From: an uncultured bacterium
GTDB lineage: Bacteria > Patescibacteriota > Minisyncoccia > Phycocordibacterales > PALSA-1337
Direction: 5' to 3'
Length of the DNA stretch: 10,556 nucleotides
Assembly: GCA_903868845.1 (NCBI GenBank)
Contig: CAIPWS010000095.1
Location: 1-10,556, forward strand
The notes below the pieces were generated by a model. It did no database searches, had not been told where the DNA came from, and saw nothing but the letters and a program-made list of their open reading frames with translations. The translations under genes and the position numbers were made by a program. Shown piece by piece: positions 1 through 6,527 of this stretch (position 1 is the first letter of the stretch; each line of letters starts with the position of its first letter).

Positions 1-1
1 A

Positions 2-664
2 GCTAGAGAGCAGATATTGTCATGTGCTGGAAACGTTATCTCTTCACAGGTACCAGAACCTACAAAGCAGGCATTCTTCGCTCTTGCTGGTCAGGCTATA
101 AATGATCAGGTGAAGGCAACACCAAATGATGCTCGTATATATACTTTGGCCGGATCATTCCTCACAAGTATAAATCAGTTTGATAAGGCTATTCCATATC
201 TTGAGAAGGCACATGCTATGTCTCCTGGAAAACAGACTATAGATTTTGATTTGGCTGTCGGATATATGAATACAAGCAAGGCTGATAAGGCTATTGAACT
301 TCTGAAGGGAGCTTACGAATCTGCAACAGATAATCATCAGTCTCGCGTGTCTTATGCTGCGGCACTCGTCTTTGGCGGAAAAGAAGCTGAGGCAAGAGAA
401 TTGTTCAAGGACGATCCAACAGTCTTCAATTCAAATACTTTGGCTCAGGTTTTCACTTCTCTCAAACAATATAGTAAAGCTATAGATATTTATAAGACTA
501 TGATCGCAGCAGATAGTTCAAATATCCAGATCAAGGCAATGTTGGCCCAGACTCAGTATTCAGCTGGTATGAAGGATGAAGCTGTGAAGACTCTCAAAGA
601 TGTCGAAAAGGATTATCCAGAATATACGGATCAGATAGAACAGGCTATAAAGCAGATGAAGTAA
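2..664 (+). CDS. TPR-repeat protein, 3' end only (possible O-antigen ligase-like C-terminus)
   Basis: The reading frame is open from the first bases of the window to a TAA stop, so this is the C-terminal about 220 residues of a longer protein. The visible part is a chain of helical TPR-like repeats. Recognisable units start near DARIYTLAGSFL, KQTIDFDLAVGYMN, NSNTLAQVFTSLKQYSKAI and IQIKAMLAQTQYSAGMKDEA, each with the A..Y and A...L spacing of TPRs. No membrane segment is present in this part. The entry sequence AREQI followed by VPEPTKQAFF and NDARIYTLAGSFL resembles, from memory, the tail of CPR O-antigen ligase (WzyC) proteins, which have a polytopic membrane domain followed by TPRs. That assignment is inference because the membrane half lies outside the window. 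TPRs bind partner proteins or glycan-assembly factors. A TTG at 17 and no ATG near it is an apparent start only because of the cut. The TPR content is certain; the parent family is uncertain. Confidence 0.8.
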   Translation, partial: AREQILSCAGNVISSQVPEPTKQAFFALAGQAINDQVKATPNDARIYTLAGSFLTSINQFDKAIPYLEKAHAMSPGKQTIDFDLAVGYMNTSKADKAIELLKGAYESATDNHQSRVSYAAALVFGGKEAEARELFKDDPTVFNSNTLAQVFTSLKQYSKAIDIYKTMIAADSSNIQIKAMLAQTQYSAGMKDEAVKTLKDVEKDYPEYTDQIEQAIKQMK

Positions 665-668
665 GGCG

Positions 669-697
669 TTGATTTTAGAACCCCGCTATAATATAAT
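669..697 (+). promoter_or_regulatory. Sigma-70-like promoter for a short intergenic transcript
   Basis: TTGATT at 669-674 is followed after exactly 17 nt by TATAAT at 692-697. A second TATAAT overlaps it at 687-692. The -10 is a perfect consensus match and the -35 matches 4 of 6. It lies directly behind the stop of the TPR gene. No plus-strand protein gene starts downstream before a terminator, so its product would be a short RNA starting near 704. Confidence 0.6.
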
Positions 698-703
698 TGT
701 GAC

Positions 704-767
704 GTGAGTACCCGAGTGGGCACTCTCCAAACAAATGTCTCGCAAAGTCCCGCCTCGGCGGGTTTTT
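704..767 (+). ncRNA. Putative small RNA (about 64 nt)
   Basis: This is the span between the predicted start point of the 669-697 promoter and the T-run at 763-767. It would fold into two stems. The first pairs GAGT (706-709) and CCC (711-713) with GGG (718-720) and ACTC (722-725) around a GAGT loop, with one A-C mismatch. The second is the terminator hairpin CCCGCC/GGCGGG. Between them is an unpaired, A- and C-rich linker (about 726-746) that could base-pair with other RNAs. No Rfam family is recognised. The alternative is that the hairpin is only the terminator of the TPR gene and the promoter is fortuitous. Confidence 0.4.
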
Positions 768-770
768 GCG
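741..770 (+). terminator. Rho-independent terminator
   Basis: CCCGCC (749-754) pairs with GGCGGG (757-762) over a 2-nt TC gap and is followed by TTTTT (763-767). An outer CGCAAA (741-746) can also pair with TTTGCG (765-770). It ends the TPR transcript and the putative small RNA. Confidence 0.8.
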
Positions 771-780
771 TTACCAATTG

Positions 781-844
781 CTACAAATGGTTACAAATAG
801 AATACGAATAATTCAGATGACAAGACGAATGCTACAAATAAAAT
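781..844 (+). repeat. Left cluster of ACAAAT/ACGAAT hexamers flanking the GxxExxY gene
   Basis: ACAAAT occurs at 783-788, 793-798 and 835-840, and ACGAAT at 804-809 and 825-830. The segment CTACAAATAAAA (832-843) is repeated in inverted orientation at 1245-1256 on the other side of the minus-strand gene. The arrangement resembles recombinase or DNA-binding sites at the end of a small mobile unit. That reading is inference. Confidence 0.5.
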
Positions 845-851
845 AGGTGTA

Positions 852-1226
852 TTAATTTAATATTCTCTTGGGGTATAGGTACTTTTGTCTGAAGTTAACT
901 ATTATTCCAAGCTTCATATTGGTAGCTTGGAGATATCTCTTCATTTGGAAATAGTCTTCCTTGGTTATTATTGGCTTCGACTTTAATTCCAATATTATCT
1001 TCTCATCAACCAGGAAATCAACTATATTTCTTCTCGCCTTTTCTCCGGCAAATGATGGTGGTAATGGATACTCACGTCTATATTTTAGAGCGCTATCCTT
1101 AAATAGTTTTTCTAGTAGGTCACCATAAGATTTTTCACTACGAAATCTGCCCAACTCATTGTGAACAGTGAAGCATATTCCGCATAATCTGTAGGATAAT
1201 TGTTTGTGAATGACTTTATCTGGCAT
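852..1226 (-). CDS. GxxExxY-type protein, PD-(D/E)XK nuclease-like fold
   Basis: This 124-residue protein resembles the GxxExxY family common in CPR and other environmental bacteria. An N-terminal helix holds ELG followed by SEKSY, a slightly shifted form of the G..E..Y signature (E31, Y34). It is followed by IVDFLVDEKIILELKSK, which gives D70 and E80-x-K82. This D...ExK pattern is the metal-binding core of PD-(D/E)XK nucleases. Q94, the YLQATNMKLGIIVNF strand and a terminal PKRILN also fit the family. Its cellular role is unknown; the fold suggests DNA cleavage or recombination. The start ATG at 1224-1226 has no Shine-Dalgarno site. It is oriented against its neighbours and framed by inverted hexamer clusters, which suggests an inserted cassette between the TPR gene and murB. 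Length is normal for the family and all catalytic-type residues are present. Confidence 0.8.
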   Translation of the reverse strand: MPDKVIHKQLSYRLCGICFTVHNELGRFRSEKSYGDLLEKLFKDSALKYRREYPLPPSFAGEKARRNIVDFLVDEKIILELKSKPIITKEDYFQMKRYLQATNMKLGIIVNFRQKYLYPKRILN

Positions 1227-1230
1227 GTTT

Positions 1231-1262
1231 ATTTGTTGTATTCGTTTTATTTGTAGATTTGT
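1231..1262 (-). repeat. Right cluster of hexamers, inverted relative to the left cluster
   Basis: ATTTGT occurs at 1231-1236, 1249-1254 and 1257-1262, and ATTCGT at 1240-1245. These are reverse complements of the left-cluster ACAAAT and ACGAAT. TTTTATTTGTAG (1245-1256) is the exact reverse complement of 832-843. This copy lies in the 5' untranslated region of the GxxExxY gene, so its mRNA would carry both arms. Confidence 0.5.
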
Positions 1263-1268
1263 ATTATA
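1263..1268 (-). promoter_or_regulatory. -10 element of the GxxExxY gene, overlapping a murB promoter region
   Basis: Read on the minus strand, AGTATAATAC contains a perfect TATAAT at 1268-1263, about 37 bases before the ATG. A good -35 is not evident; TTGGTA at 1288-1283 is only about 14 nt away. The same AT-rich patch offers TATACT (1265-1270) and TATATA (1270-1275) on the plus strand for murB, so the two divergent transcripts may compete. Confidence 0.4.
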
Positions 1269-1290
1269 CTATATAAAGATTGTACCAAGT

Positions 1291-1363
1291 GATGGCGACG
1301 GCTGTACTCACATTATATTTAGACATTATATTTGGAGCTCACACCCGTCGCCGTCAGTTGGCG
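1291..1363 (+). promoter_or_regulatory. Structured murB leader with long-range hairpin and competing small hairpin
   Basis: GATGGCGACGG (1291-1301) can pair with CCGTCGCCGTC (1345-1355), giving 11 bp with one G-U pair across a 43-nt loop. The loop holds an exact 11-nt direct repeat, ACATTATATTT, at 1310-1320 and 1323-1333. A second hairpin, CGCC (1349-1352) with GGCG (1360-1363), uses the same bases and excludes the first. It ends 8 nt before the murB ATG. This could be a switchable translational leader. No known riboswitch is recognised. Confidence 0.35.
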
Positions 1364-1371
1364 CAATTCAT

Positions 1372-2418
1372 ATGAAGATTTTAGAAAATATATCGCTCGC
1401 CAAATATACGACTTTCAAGATCGGAGGAAATGCCCGGTTTTTTTGTGTCGTGACGAGCGAAGATGAACTTGTCGAAGCGGTGAAGTTCGCGAAAGAAAAA
1501 AATACCGATGGTCACGCCTTACCTTTTCTGGTTCTAGGTGGCGGCTCAAATATGTTGGTAAGTGACAAGGGTTTCAATGGTCTTGTCATAAAGATGGAGA
1601 TGAAGAATACTGTTATAAATGATGAAGACTCAATCATGAGTTCAAGTGCTGGCGAATTGTGGGACTCATTGGTCGAATGTTCTGTGAACAATGGTTTGTA
1701 TGGTTTGGAAAATCTTTCAGCCATACCGGGAACTGTCGGTGCTGCACCTGTGCAGAATATTGGAGCATATGGCGCAGAAGTCTCGCAGACATTACTCGAC
1801 GTACGATCTCTCGATACGAAAAGTATGACATTTGTAAATTTCAGCAATAAGGATTGTAAGTTTGGATATCGCGACAGTATCTTCAAACACGAACGTGATA
1901 GTAAGACTGGTCAACCAAGATACATCATCACTGCTGTAGCTTTTCAACTTACTAGGAAGGGTGTTTTGAAAATGGATTATAAAGACGTGAAGGAATATTT
2001 CGAGAAGAATCATGTGACTGGTCCGACCCTATCTGATTTGAGAAAAGCGATAGTAGAGATACGTGAGTCGAAGTTGCCAGATTGGAAAGTCTGGGGAACA
2101 GCCGGATCTTTTTTCAAAAATCCCAGTGTGCCAGCAGCGCAGTTTGCAGAACTCAAGAATAAATTCCCAGATCTTCCAGGTTTTCCAGAAAACGATGGAT
2201 CAGTCAAAGTTTCTCTTGGTTATGTGCTCGATAAGGTCTGTGATGCTAAGGGTTTGATGATGGGCAATGTTGGAACGTATGACAAACAAGCACTTGTTTT
2301 GATTGCAAAAAGTGGGGCTACTGCGGCTGAGGTATATAGTCTAGTGGATGAGCTTAAACGTCGTGTGAAGGAGAAGACTGGGATTGTTATTGAGGCAGAG
2401 GTTGATATGATTGGTTGA
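1372..2418 (+). CDS. murB: UDP-N-acetylenolpyruvoylglucosamine reductase (MurB, type I)
   Basis: MurB is a cytoplasmic FAD enzyme that uses NADPH to reduce UDP-GlcNAc-enolpyruvate to UDP-MurNAc, the second committed step of peptidoglycan synthesis. The 348-residue protein has the family landmarks in order: TTFKIGGNARFF near the N-terminus, the FAD-binding VLGGGSNMLVSD, NLSAIPGTVGAAPVQNIGAYG, the type I signature FGYRDSIFK with Y166, GTAGSFFKNP with the catalytic Ser at about 246, and the C-terminal EAEVDMIG that supplies the catalytic Glu. The Tyr loop marks type I, as in E. coli (about 342 residues). The ATG at 1372 is chosen because MKILENISLAKYTTFKIGG aligns with normal MurB N-termini. The frame stays open upstream to 1210 but that extension is unlike MurB and overlaps the GxxExxY start. 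There is no Shine-Dalgarno site; a structured leader precedes it. It is preceded by a probable inserted cassette and is not in an operon with other mur genes. Confidence 0.96.
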   Translation: MKILENISLAKYTTFKIGGNARFFCVVTSEDELVEAVKFAKEKNTDGHALPFLVLGGGSNMLVSDKGFNGLVIKMEMKNTVINDEDSIMSSSAGELWDSLVECSVNNGLYGLENLSAIPGTVGAAPVQNIGAYGAEVSQTLLDVRSLDTKSMTFVNFSNKDCKFGYRDSIFKHERDSKTGQPRYIITAVAFQLTRKGVLKMDYKDVKEYFEKNHVTGPTLSDLRKAIVEIRESKLPDWKVWGTAGSFFKNPSVPAAQFAELKNKFPDLPGFPENDGSVKVSLGYVLDKVCDAKGLMMGNVGTYDKQALVLIAKSGATAAEVYSLVDELKRRVKEKTGIVIEAEVDMIG

Positions 2419-2451
2419 TTTAAATATTTAAAGGTGTAATGTTAATTGTGG

Positions 2452-2476
2452 ACACGATGAGATATGTCTCATGTGT
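2452..2476 (+). promoter_or_regulatory. Inverted repeat between murB and the 202-residue gene
   Basis: ATGAGA (2457-2462) and TCTCAT (2467-2472) form a perfect inverted repeat over a 4-nt gap, extended by ACAC (2452-2455) and GTGT (2473-2476) with one bulged G. No T-run follows, so it is unlike a terminator. It lies about 35 nt before the next ATG, next to TATAAC (2476-2481), and could be an operator or an mRNA hairpin. Confidence 0.4.
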
Positions 2477-2510
2477 ATAACCTGAACAAAGTTAACGAAA
2501 GGTAACGATT

Positions 2511-3119
2511 ATGGATAAGTCCATATCGCCAGTAGGCGGAGTAGTTACGGTGTCGGTTGTAGAGTTGTTGCTTGGAATGGTCCACATCAATCTTTATGAT
2601 GTGAGTGTTGATGATCGGATCAAAGTGTTACGTGGCATTATCAAAGAGGTGCTGAAGGAGAGAAATAATCTCCGGATGTTGAGCCTCAGTCAGCGGCCTG
2701 AGTTGATGGTTCCAGAAGCTCATTGTGATGTTTTAGCCGGTGTCACGTGGGATCAACGTGTCGTCTGTCTGCATCAACCAAACCTCTTTTCGAAGCTTCT
2801 TCCTGTCAGTGTGGAAGGAAAAATCGTAACGCACGGACTTTACTTGCGTTCCGATAGTCAGATCATTCTGGCTCAGTTCCAGAGGTCATCTCCAGCAGAT
2901 GGAGATCCTAAGATTAATCAACCAGACAAGATTATAGTTTGCTGTCTGGAAGATGACGAGCTGCGAACAATTTGCAGCAGTGTGAGCTATTGGGCCAAGA
3001 TGCTCATCCAACTGACGGAGTTGATCAACGAACAGATTGTCCGCAACGAGTCGGTAAATGAGCACCTTGGGTTTACCATGGATCGATTGGGTAACCTTCG
3101 CAAGAGCTTGAGCATCTAA
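2511..3119 (+). CDS. Hypothetical protein, 202 residues, family not recognised
   Basis: I do not recognise this protein. The ATG at 2511 is preceded by GAAAGG at 2497-2502, a fair ribosome site with about 8 nt spacing, and the gene ends before a strong terminator, so it is very likely real. The N-terminus is hydrophobic (VGGVVTVSVVELLLGMVHINL) but too broken for a signal peptide or membrane span. A charged helical stretch with DDRIKVLRGIIKEVLKERNN follows. The middle is mixed beta-like (VTWDQRVVCLHQ, HGLYLRSDSQIILAQFQ). The C-terminal 50 residues look like a long amphipathic helix (SYWAKMLIQLTELINEQIV). Three cysteines sit at 76, 85 and, as a pair, near 143-144, with no clear metal motif. It is a single-gene unit between murB and secA. 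Composition is somewhat richer in GTG/TTG codons than secA. Likely a soluble cytoplasmic protein. Confidence 0.75.
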   Translation: MDKSISPVGGVVTVSVVELLLGMVHINLYDVSVDDRIKVLRGIIKEVLKERNNLRMLSLSQRPELMVPEAHCDVLAGVTWDQRVVCLHQPNLFSKLLPVSVEGKIVTHGLYLRSDSQIILAQFQRSSPADGDPKINQPDKIIVCCLEDDELRTICSSVSYWAKMLIQLTELINEQIVRNESVNEHLGFTMDRLGNLRKSLSI

Positions 3120-3140
3120 ATCGAGGTTCGAAAATTCACA

Positions 3141-3186
3141 CGCCCCGCTTCTCCCATTTGTTTGGGGAGGAGCGGGCGGATTTTTT
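3141..3186 (+). terminator. Strong rho-independent terminator
   Basis: The 5' arm at 3141-3155 (CGCCCCGCTTCTCCC) pairs with the 3' arm at 3165-3178 (GGGAGGAGCGGGCG). There is one bulged C and one G-U pair, with a loop at about 3156-3164. Six T residues follow at 3181-3186. It ends the 202-residue gene and isolates secA. Confidence 0.9.
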
Positions 3187-3212
3187 ATTGGCCGCCAAGC
3201 GTAAAATATGCT
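3184..3212 (+). promoter_or_regulatory. Candidate secA promoter overlapping the preceding T-run
   Basis: TTTATT (3184-3189), 17 nt, then TATGCT (3207-3212). Only about 40 bases separate the terminator from the secA ATG, so the promoter must lie here. The predicted leader is under 10 nt and lacks a Shine-Dalgarno site. An inverted pair TTGGCC (3188-3193) and GGCCAA (3218-3223) brackets the -10. Confidence 0.3.
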
Positions 3213-3226
3213 AAAGTGGCCAAACG

Positions 3227-5773
3227 ATGTCATTTTTAAGCAATATTTTCAGCCGTTCAAATACGAAGAGTTTGAAGGAATTTGAACCATTGGTGGTACA
3301 GGTAAACACGCTTGAGGATTCGATCAAGGCACTTTCTGATGCAGATCTGAAGGCTAGAACTGCTGGTTTCCAAGCACGACTGAAAGATGTCAAAACCAAG
3401 GAGGAGGAAGAAGCTATTTTGAAAGAGATCCAAGCTGAAGCCTTCGCTTTGGTCCGTGAAGCTTCACGCAGAACACTTGGTCAAAGACATTTCGATGTTC
3501 AACTTGTTGGCGGTGCAGTCCTCAACAGCGGCTCAATCGCCGAGATGCGTACAGGAGAAGGAAAAACTTTGGTCGCAACATTACCTGCATATTTGAATGC
3601 ACTTTCTGGAAAAGGTGTTCATGTGGTAACTGTGAACGATTATCTCTCACGTCGTGATGCAGTCTGGATGGGTGAGATCTACGACGCACTCGGACTTACT
3701 ATCGGTGTTATAAATCATGAATCAAGTTTCAGATATGATCCGAAGCATACGGAGTTAGACAAAGAGCGTGATGAGACAGGTTCATTCCATGTCATTCATG
3801 AATTCCTAAGACCATGTTCACGTCACGAAGCATACATGGCCGATATTACTTATGGTACGAACAATGAATTTGGTTTCGACTATCTACGCGATAACCTCGA
3901 ATACAGCCCAAACAATCTTCGTCAACGCGATCCAAACTACGCCATTGTTGATGAGATAGACTCTATTCTCATAGATGAGGCTCGTACGCCACTTATCATC
4001 TCTGCACCAACTCGTGATGCTGAAGCAACCTACAAACAGTTTGCTTCCATGGTTTCTGGTTTTGTCGAAGACACCGACTATACAAAAGATGAAAAGCGCA
4101 AAGCAATCACACTGACAGATTCTGGTATCACGAAGGCTGAGAAATCTCTTGGTGTAGAAAATATTTATACAGACAAAGGTATCAAGTTCGTCCATCACCT
4201 CGAGACAGCTGTTCGCGCGAAGGCTCTTTATCACAAGGACAAGGAGTATGTCGTGAAGAACGATGAGATTGTTATTGTCGATGAATTTACCGGACGCATG
4301 CAGCCTGGTCGTCGTTGGTCAGAAGGTTTGCATCAAGCTATTGAAGCCAAGGAGGGTGTAAATATACAGCAGGAGTCACGTACTTATGCCTCCATCACAT
4401 TCCAAAACTTTTTCCGCATGTACAAGAAGATTTCTGGAATGACAGGTACAGCCGCAACATCCAGTGAAGAATTTTTCAAAGTTTATGGACTTGAAGTCGC
4501 AATAGTTCCGACAAATAAACAAACAGTCCGTGATGATCGCAACGACCAGATTTTCAAGACAGAAATTGGTAAGTTCAAGGCTATAGCTCGCGAAGTGAAG
4601 AAGGCTCATGATGCTGGCCAGCCAGTTCTCATAGGTACAGTTTCTATTGAAAAAAATGAAGTCTTGTCACAATTCCTCAAAGCCGAAGGAATTCCTCATG
4701 AGGTTTTGAATGCCAAGAATCATGAAAGAGAAGGTGAGATCATTGCTCAAGCTGGTCGCAAGGGTGCTGTGACTATAGCTACGAACATGGCTGGTCGCGG
4801 TGTCGATATCAAGCTCGGCGGTGTTCCAAGTACTCCAGAAACTTCAACTGAGATAAAAAATCTTGGAGGTTTGTTCGTGCTTGGAACTGAGCGTCATGAA
4901 GCACGACGTATAGACAATCAGCTCCGTGGTCGTTCTGGTCGTCAGGGTGATCCGGGTGTTACTCAGTTTTTTGTATCTCTAGAAGATACCCTTATGCGTG
5001 TTTTTGCGTCAGACATGTTGAAGGGTCTCATGAATAAACTCGGAGTCGACGAAGATCAGCCTATTGAACACAAACTTATTTCAAATGCGCTTGAGAGTGC
5101 TCAGGAGAAGATTGAAGGATTCAACTTCGATTCGCGTAAACATGTTTTGGAATTCGATGACATCATAAATACTCAGCGTACTAGTGTCTACGCTCGCCGC
5201 AGGAAGTTATTGCTTGGAAATGTCGATGATGTTGAAAGTGAATTGAATGAAATAGTTGGAGTAGGAGTCGATTCTGCTGAAGCAAATGATGTGATTGCAA
5301 AGAAGACTGGAGAATACGGACGTGAAGCTTTCTTGAATGCTGCACGTATCGTTCTCCTTCAGGCTATAGATATGTATTGGGTTGAACATCTCGAGGTCAT
5401 GGATCATACTCGTTCAAGTGTTAACTTGCGTGCTTATGGTCAACGTGATCCACTTGTAGAATACAAACGTGAAGGTCTTCGCCTCTTCAAAGAAATGCAG
5501 GGTGCCATGCACGATCAGGTTGTGCGTCTATTGCCACATATTGTACCTATCAATAATGGCGCAGCCATGAATGCAAAAAATTCTGAAACAGCTGAACTGA
5601 AAGAGATTCACGAAAATTCTCAGCTTATAGGAGGTGGAGATGGGTCAAACAGAAGCGCAAGTGAAAAGGGGCAAGGTACAAGTAAATCAGGTGAACCTGA
5701 GGCAGGAAGAAATGACCCATGTCCTTGTGGTTCTGGTAAAAAATATAAAAAGTGTCATGGCAAAGATAAGTAA
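3227..5773 (+). CDS. secA: Preprotein translocase ATPase SecA
   Basis: SecA is the cytoplasmic and membrane-peripheral ATPase that drives unfolded preproteins through the SecYEG channel. The 848-residue protein is complete. It has an N-terminal helix typical of SecA, LGQRHFDVQLVGGAVL, Walker A at 107-114 (MRTGEGKT), TVNDYLSRRDA, ITYGTNNEFGFDYLRDN, Walker B VDEIDSILIDEA at about 241-251, the preprotein-binding region, ISGMTGTA, the second helicase domain with TNMAGRGVD near 519-527 and QLRGRSGRQGDPG near 565, then wing and scaffold helices. The tail after a Gly/Ser-rich linker is a zinc-binding SEC-C motif with C832, C834, C843 and H844. Compared with E. coli, about 25-30 residues are inserted at about 164-197, just before EAYMADITYG; CPR SecA proteins often carry this. 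The start ATG gives the expected MSFLSNIFSR N-terminus. It is followed directly by an HD-domain gene. Confidence 0.98.
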   Translation: MSFLSNIFSRSNTKSLKEFEPLVVQVNTLEDSIKALSDADLKARTAGFQARLKDVKTKEEEEAILKEIQAEAFALVREASRRTLGQRHFDVQLVGGAVLNSGSIAEMRTGEGKTLVATLPAYLNALSGKGVHVVTVNDYLSRRDAVWMGEIYDALGLTIGVINHESSFRYDPKHTELDKERDETGSFHVIHEFLRPCSRHEAYMADITYGTNNEFGFDYLRDNLEYSPNNLRQRDPNYAIVDEIDSILIDEARTPLIISAPTRDAEATYKQFASMVSGFVEDTDYTKDEKRKAITLTDSGITKAEKSLGVENIYTDKGIKFVHHLETAVRAKALYHKDKEYVVKNDEIVIVDEFTGRMQPGRRWSEGLHQAIEAKEGVNIQQESRTYASITFQNFFRMYKKISGMTGTAATSSEEFFKVYGLEVAIVPTNKQTVRDDRNDQIFKTEIGKFKAIAREVKKAHDAGQPVLIGTVSIEKNEVLSQFLKAEGIPHEVLNAKNHEREGEIIAQAGRKGAVTIATNMAGRGVDIKLGGVPSTPETSTEIKNLGGLFVLGTERHEARRIDNQLRGRSGRQGDPGVTQFFVSLEDTLMRVFASDMLKGLMNKLGVDEDQPIEHKLISNALESAQEKIEGFNFDSRKHVLEFDDIINTQRTSVYARRRKLLLGNVDDVESELNEIVGVGVDSAEANDVIAKKTGEYGREAFLNAARIVLLQAIDMYWVEHLEVMDHTRSSVNLRAYGQRDPLVEYKREGLRLFKEMQGAMHDQVVRLLPHIVPINNGAAMNAKNSETAELKEIHENSQLIGGGDGSNRSASEKGQGTSKSGEPEAGRNDPCPCGSGKKYKKCHGKDK

Positions 5774-5774
5774 A

Positions 5775-6410
5775 ATGTCAGCAAATAAAAAAACAGCAAA
5801 GCCAGCAAAGAAAAACGTCTACGACCAGATAACGAATTTCGTTTATGAGACTGGAAACATAAGCAAAACTCCACGTTCAGGATTTTGGTTACTTGGAACA
5901 GGTACACAATCTGTTGCTGAGCACTTATTTCATACCTCAATGATTGCTTATGCTTTGGCACACCTTGAACCAAAGGCTGACATAAAGAAGGTGATTCTCA
6001 TGGCACTCTTTCATGACATTGGCGAAGGTAGAACGTCAGATCATAATTATGCTCACCAGCGTTATGGACGTTTGGCAGAGGCGATAGCCGTGGCAGATAT
6101 TGCCAAGACCGTTCCTTTTGGTCCAGAGATTTTGGAACTTTTTACTGAGGAACAAGCCAAGGTAACTCTCGAGTCAAAATTGGTCAAAGACGCCGATCAG
6201 CTCGAATGGATATCCACTTTGCGTACAGAAGAAGTGAAGGGGAATATCAAGGCGAAAGAATGGATTAAGATTGCTACGAAACGTTTGAAAACAAAAGCCG
6301 CACAAAAGCTTGCTAAAGTTATTTTGAATACACACCCAGATCTTTGGTGGTTCGATCCTAGTGATCCTTGGTTTGTTGATAGAAAAGAGGAGAATAAGAA
6401 GCGGGGGTAG
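5775..6410 (+). CDS. HD-domain phosphohydrolase, YfbR/HDDC2 5'-deoxynucleotidase-like
   Basis: The 211-residue protein matches the YfbR/HDDC2 branch of HD hydrolases, which remove the phosphate from deoxynucleoside 5'-monophosphates using a divalent metal. The metal ligands are all visible: H50 in SVAEH, H80-D81 in ALFHDIGEG, and D139 in KLVKDADQLEW. The family opening YDQITNFVYETGNISKTPRSGFWLLG is also present, as is the WWF-rich C-terminal end. The N-terminus is lysine-rich and disordered. The ATG at 5775 lies one base after the secA stop and is preferred. Another in-frame ATG at 5757 would overlap secA by 17 nt and add six residues (MAKISK). Neither has a convincing ribosome site, so coupling to secA translation is likely. 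No terminator is evident after the stop. Expected to be cytoplasmic and involved in nucleotide pool cleaning; substrate not shown by sequence. Confidence 0.88.
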   Translation: MSANKKTAKPAKKNVYDQITNFVYETGNISKTPRSGFWLLGTGTQSVAEHLFHTSMIAYALAHLEPKADIKKVILMALFHDIGEGRTSDHNYAHQRYGRLAEAIAVADIAKTVPFGPEILELFTEEQAKVTLESKLVKDADQLEWISTLRTEEVKGNIKAKEWIKIATKRLKTKAAQKLAKVILNTHPDLWWFDPSDPWFVDRKEENKKRG

Positions 6411-6426
6411 GGAGTCGCGCCCAGGG

Positions 6427-6455
6427 TTGACAATGTGTGATTTCACTAGTAGTCT
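6427..6455 (+). promoter_or_regulatory. Promoter of the lysA-like gene
   Basis: A perfect TTGACA (6427-6432) is followed after 17 nt by TAGTCT (6450-6455), a weak -10. It lies just behind the stop of the HD gene. The same TTGACA type precedes the next two genes. Confidence 0.55.
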
Positions 6456-6527
6456 TCGAACAGATACAGAGGAACAATGGTCTCTGTGTCAGTTTTTACA
6501 ATCCAACAACAAAGAAAGAGGTCTATT

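Noticed and set aside
704..814. Small frame starting GTG at 704 (STRVGTLQTNVSQ...)
   Set aside because: It runs through the terminator hairpin and into the repeat cluster, and has no ribosome site. A non-coding reading is better.
1210..1371. Upstream in-frame extension of murB giving a 402-residue protein
   Set aside because: The extra 54 residues do not resemble MurB, overlap the GxxExxY start and cover the leader hairpin. The MKILEN start at 1372 matches family N-termini.
1507..1890. Minus-strand frames opposite murB
   Set aside because: Antisense shadows of murB with no family features.
2418..2432. TTTAAATATTTAAA palindrome after murB as a terminator
   Set aside because: The stem would be only A-U pairs with no loop and no T-run, so it is too weak to call.
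5634..5756. Longer HD protein starting inside secA
   Set aside because: This would overlap the secA zinc-tail coding region by about 140 bases, and the extra residues look like a shifted-frame shadow.
6408..6426. GC-rich stretch after the HD gene as a terminator
   Set aside because: GGGAGTCGCGCCC gives no stable stem and no T-run follows.
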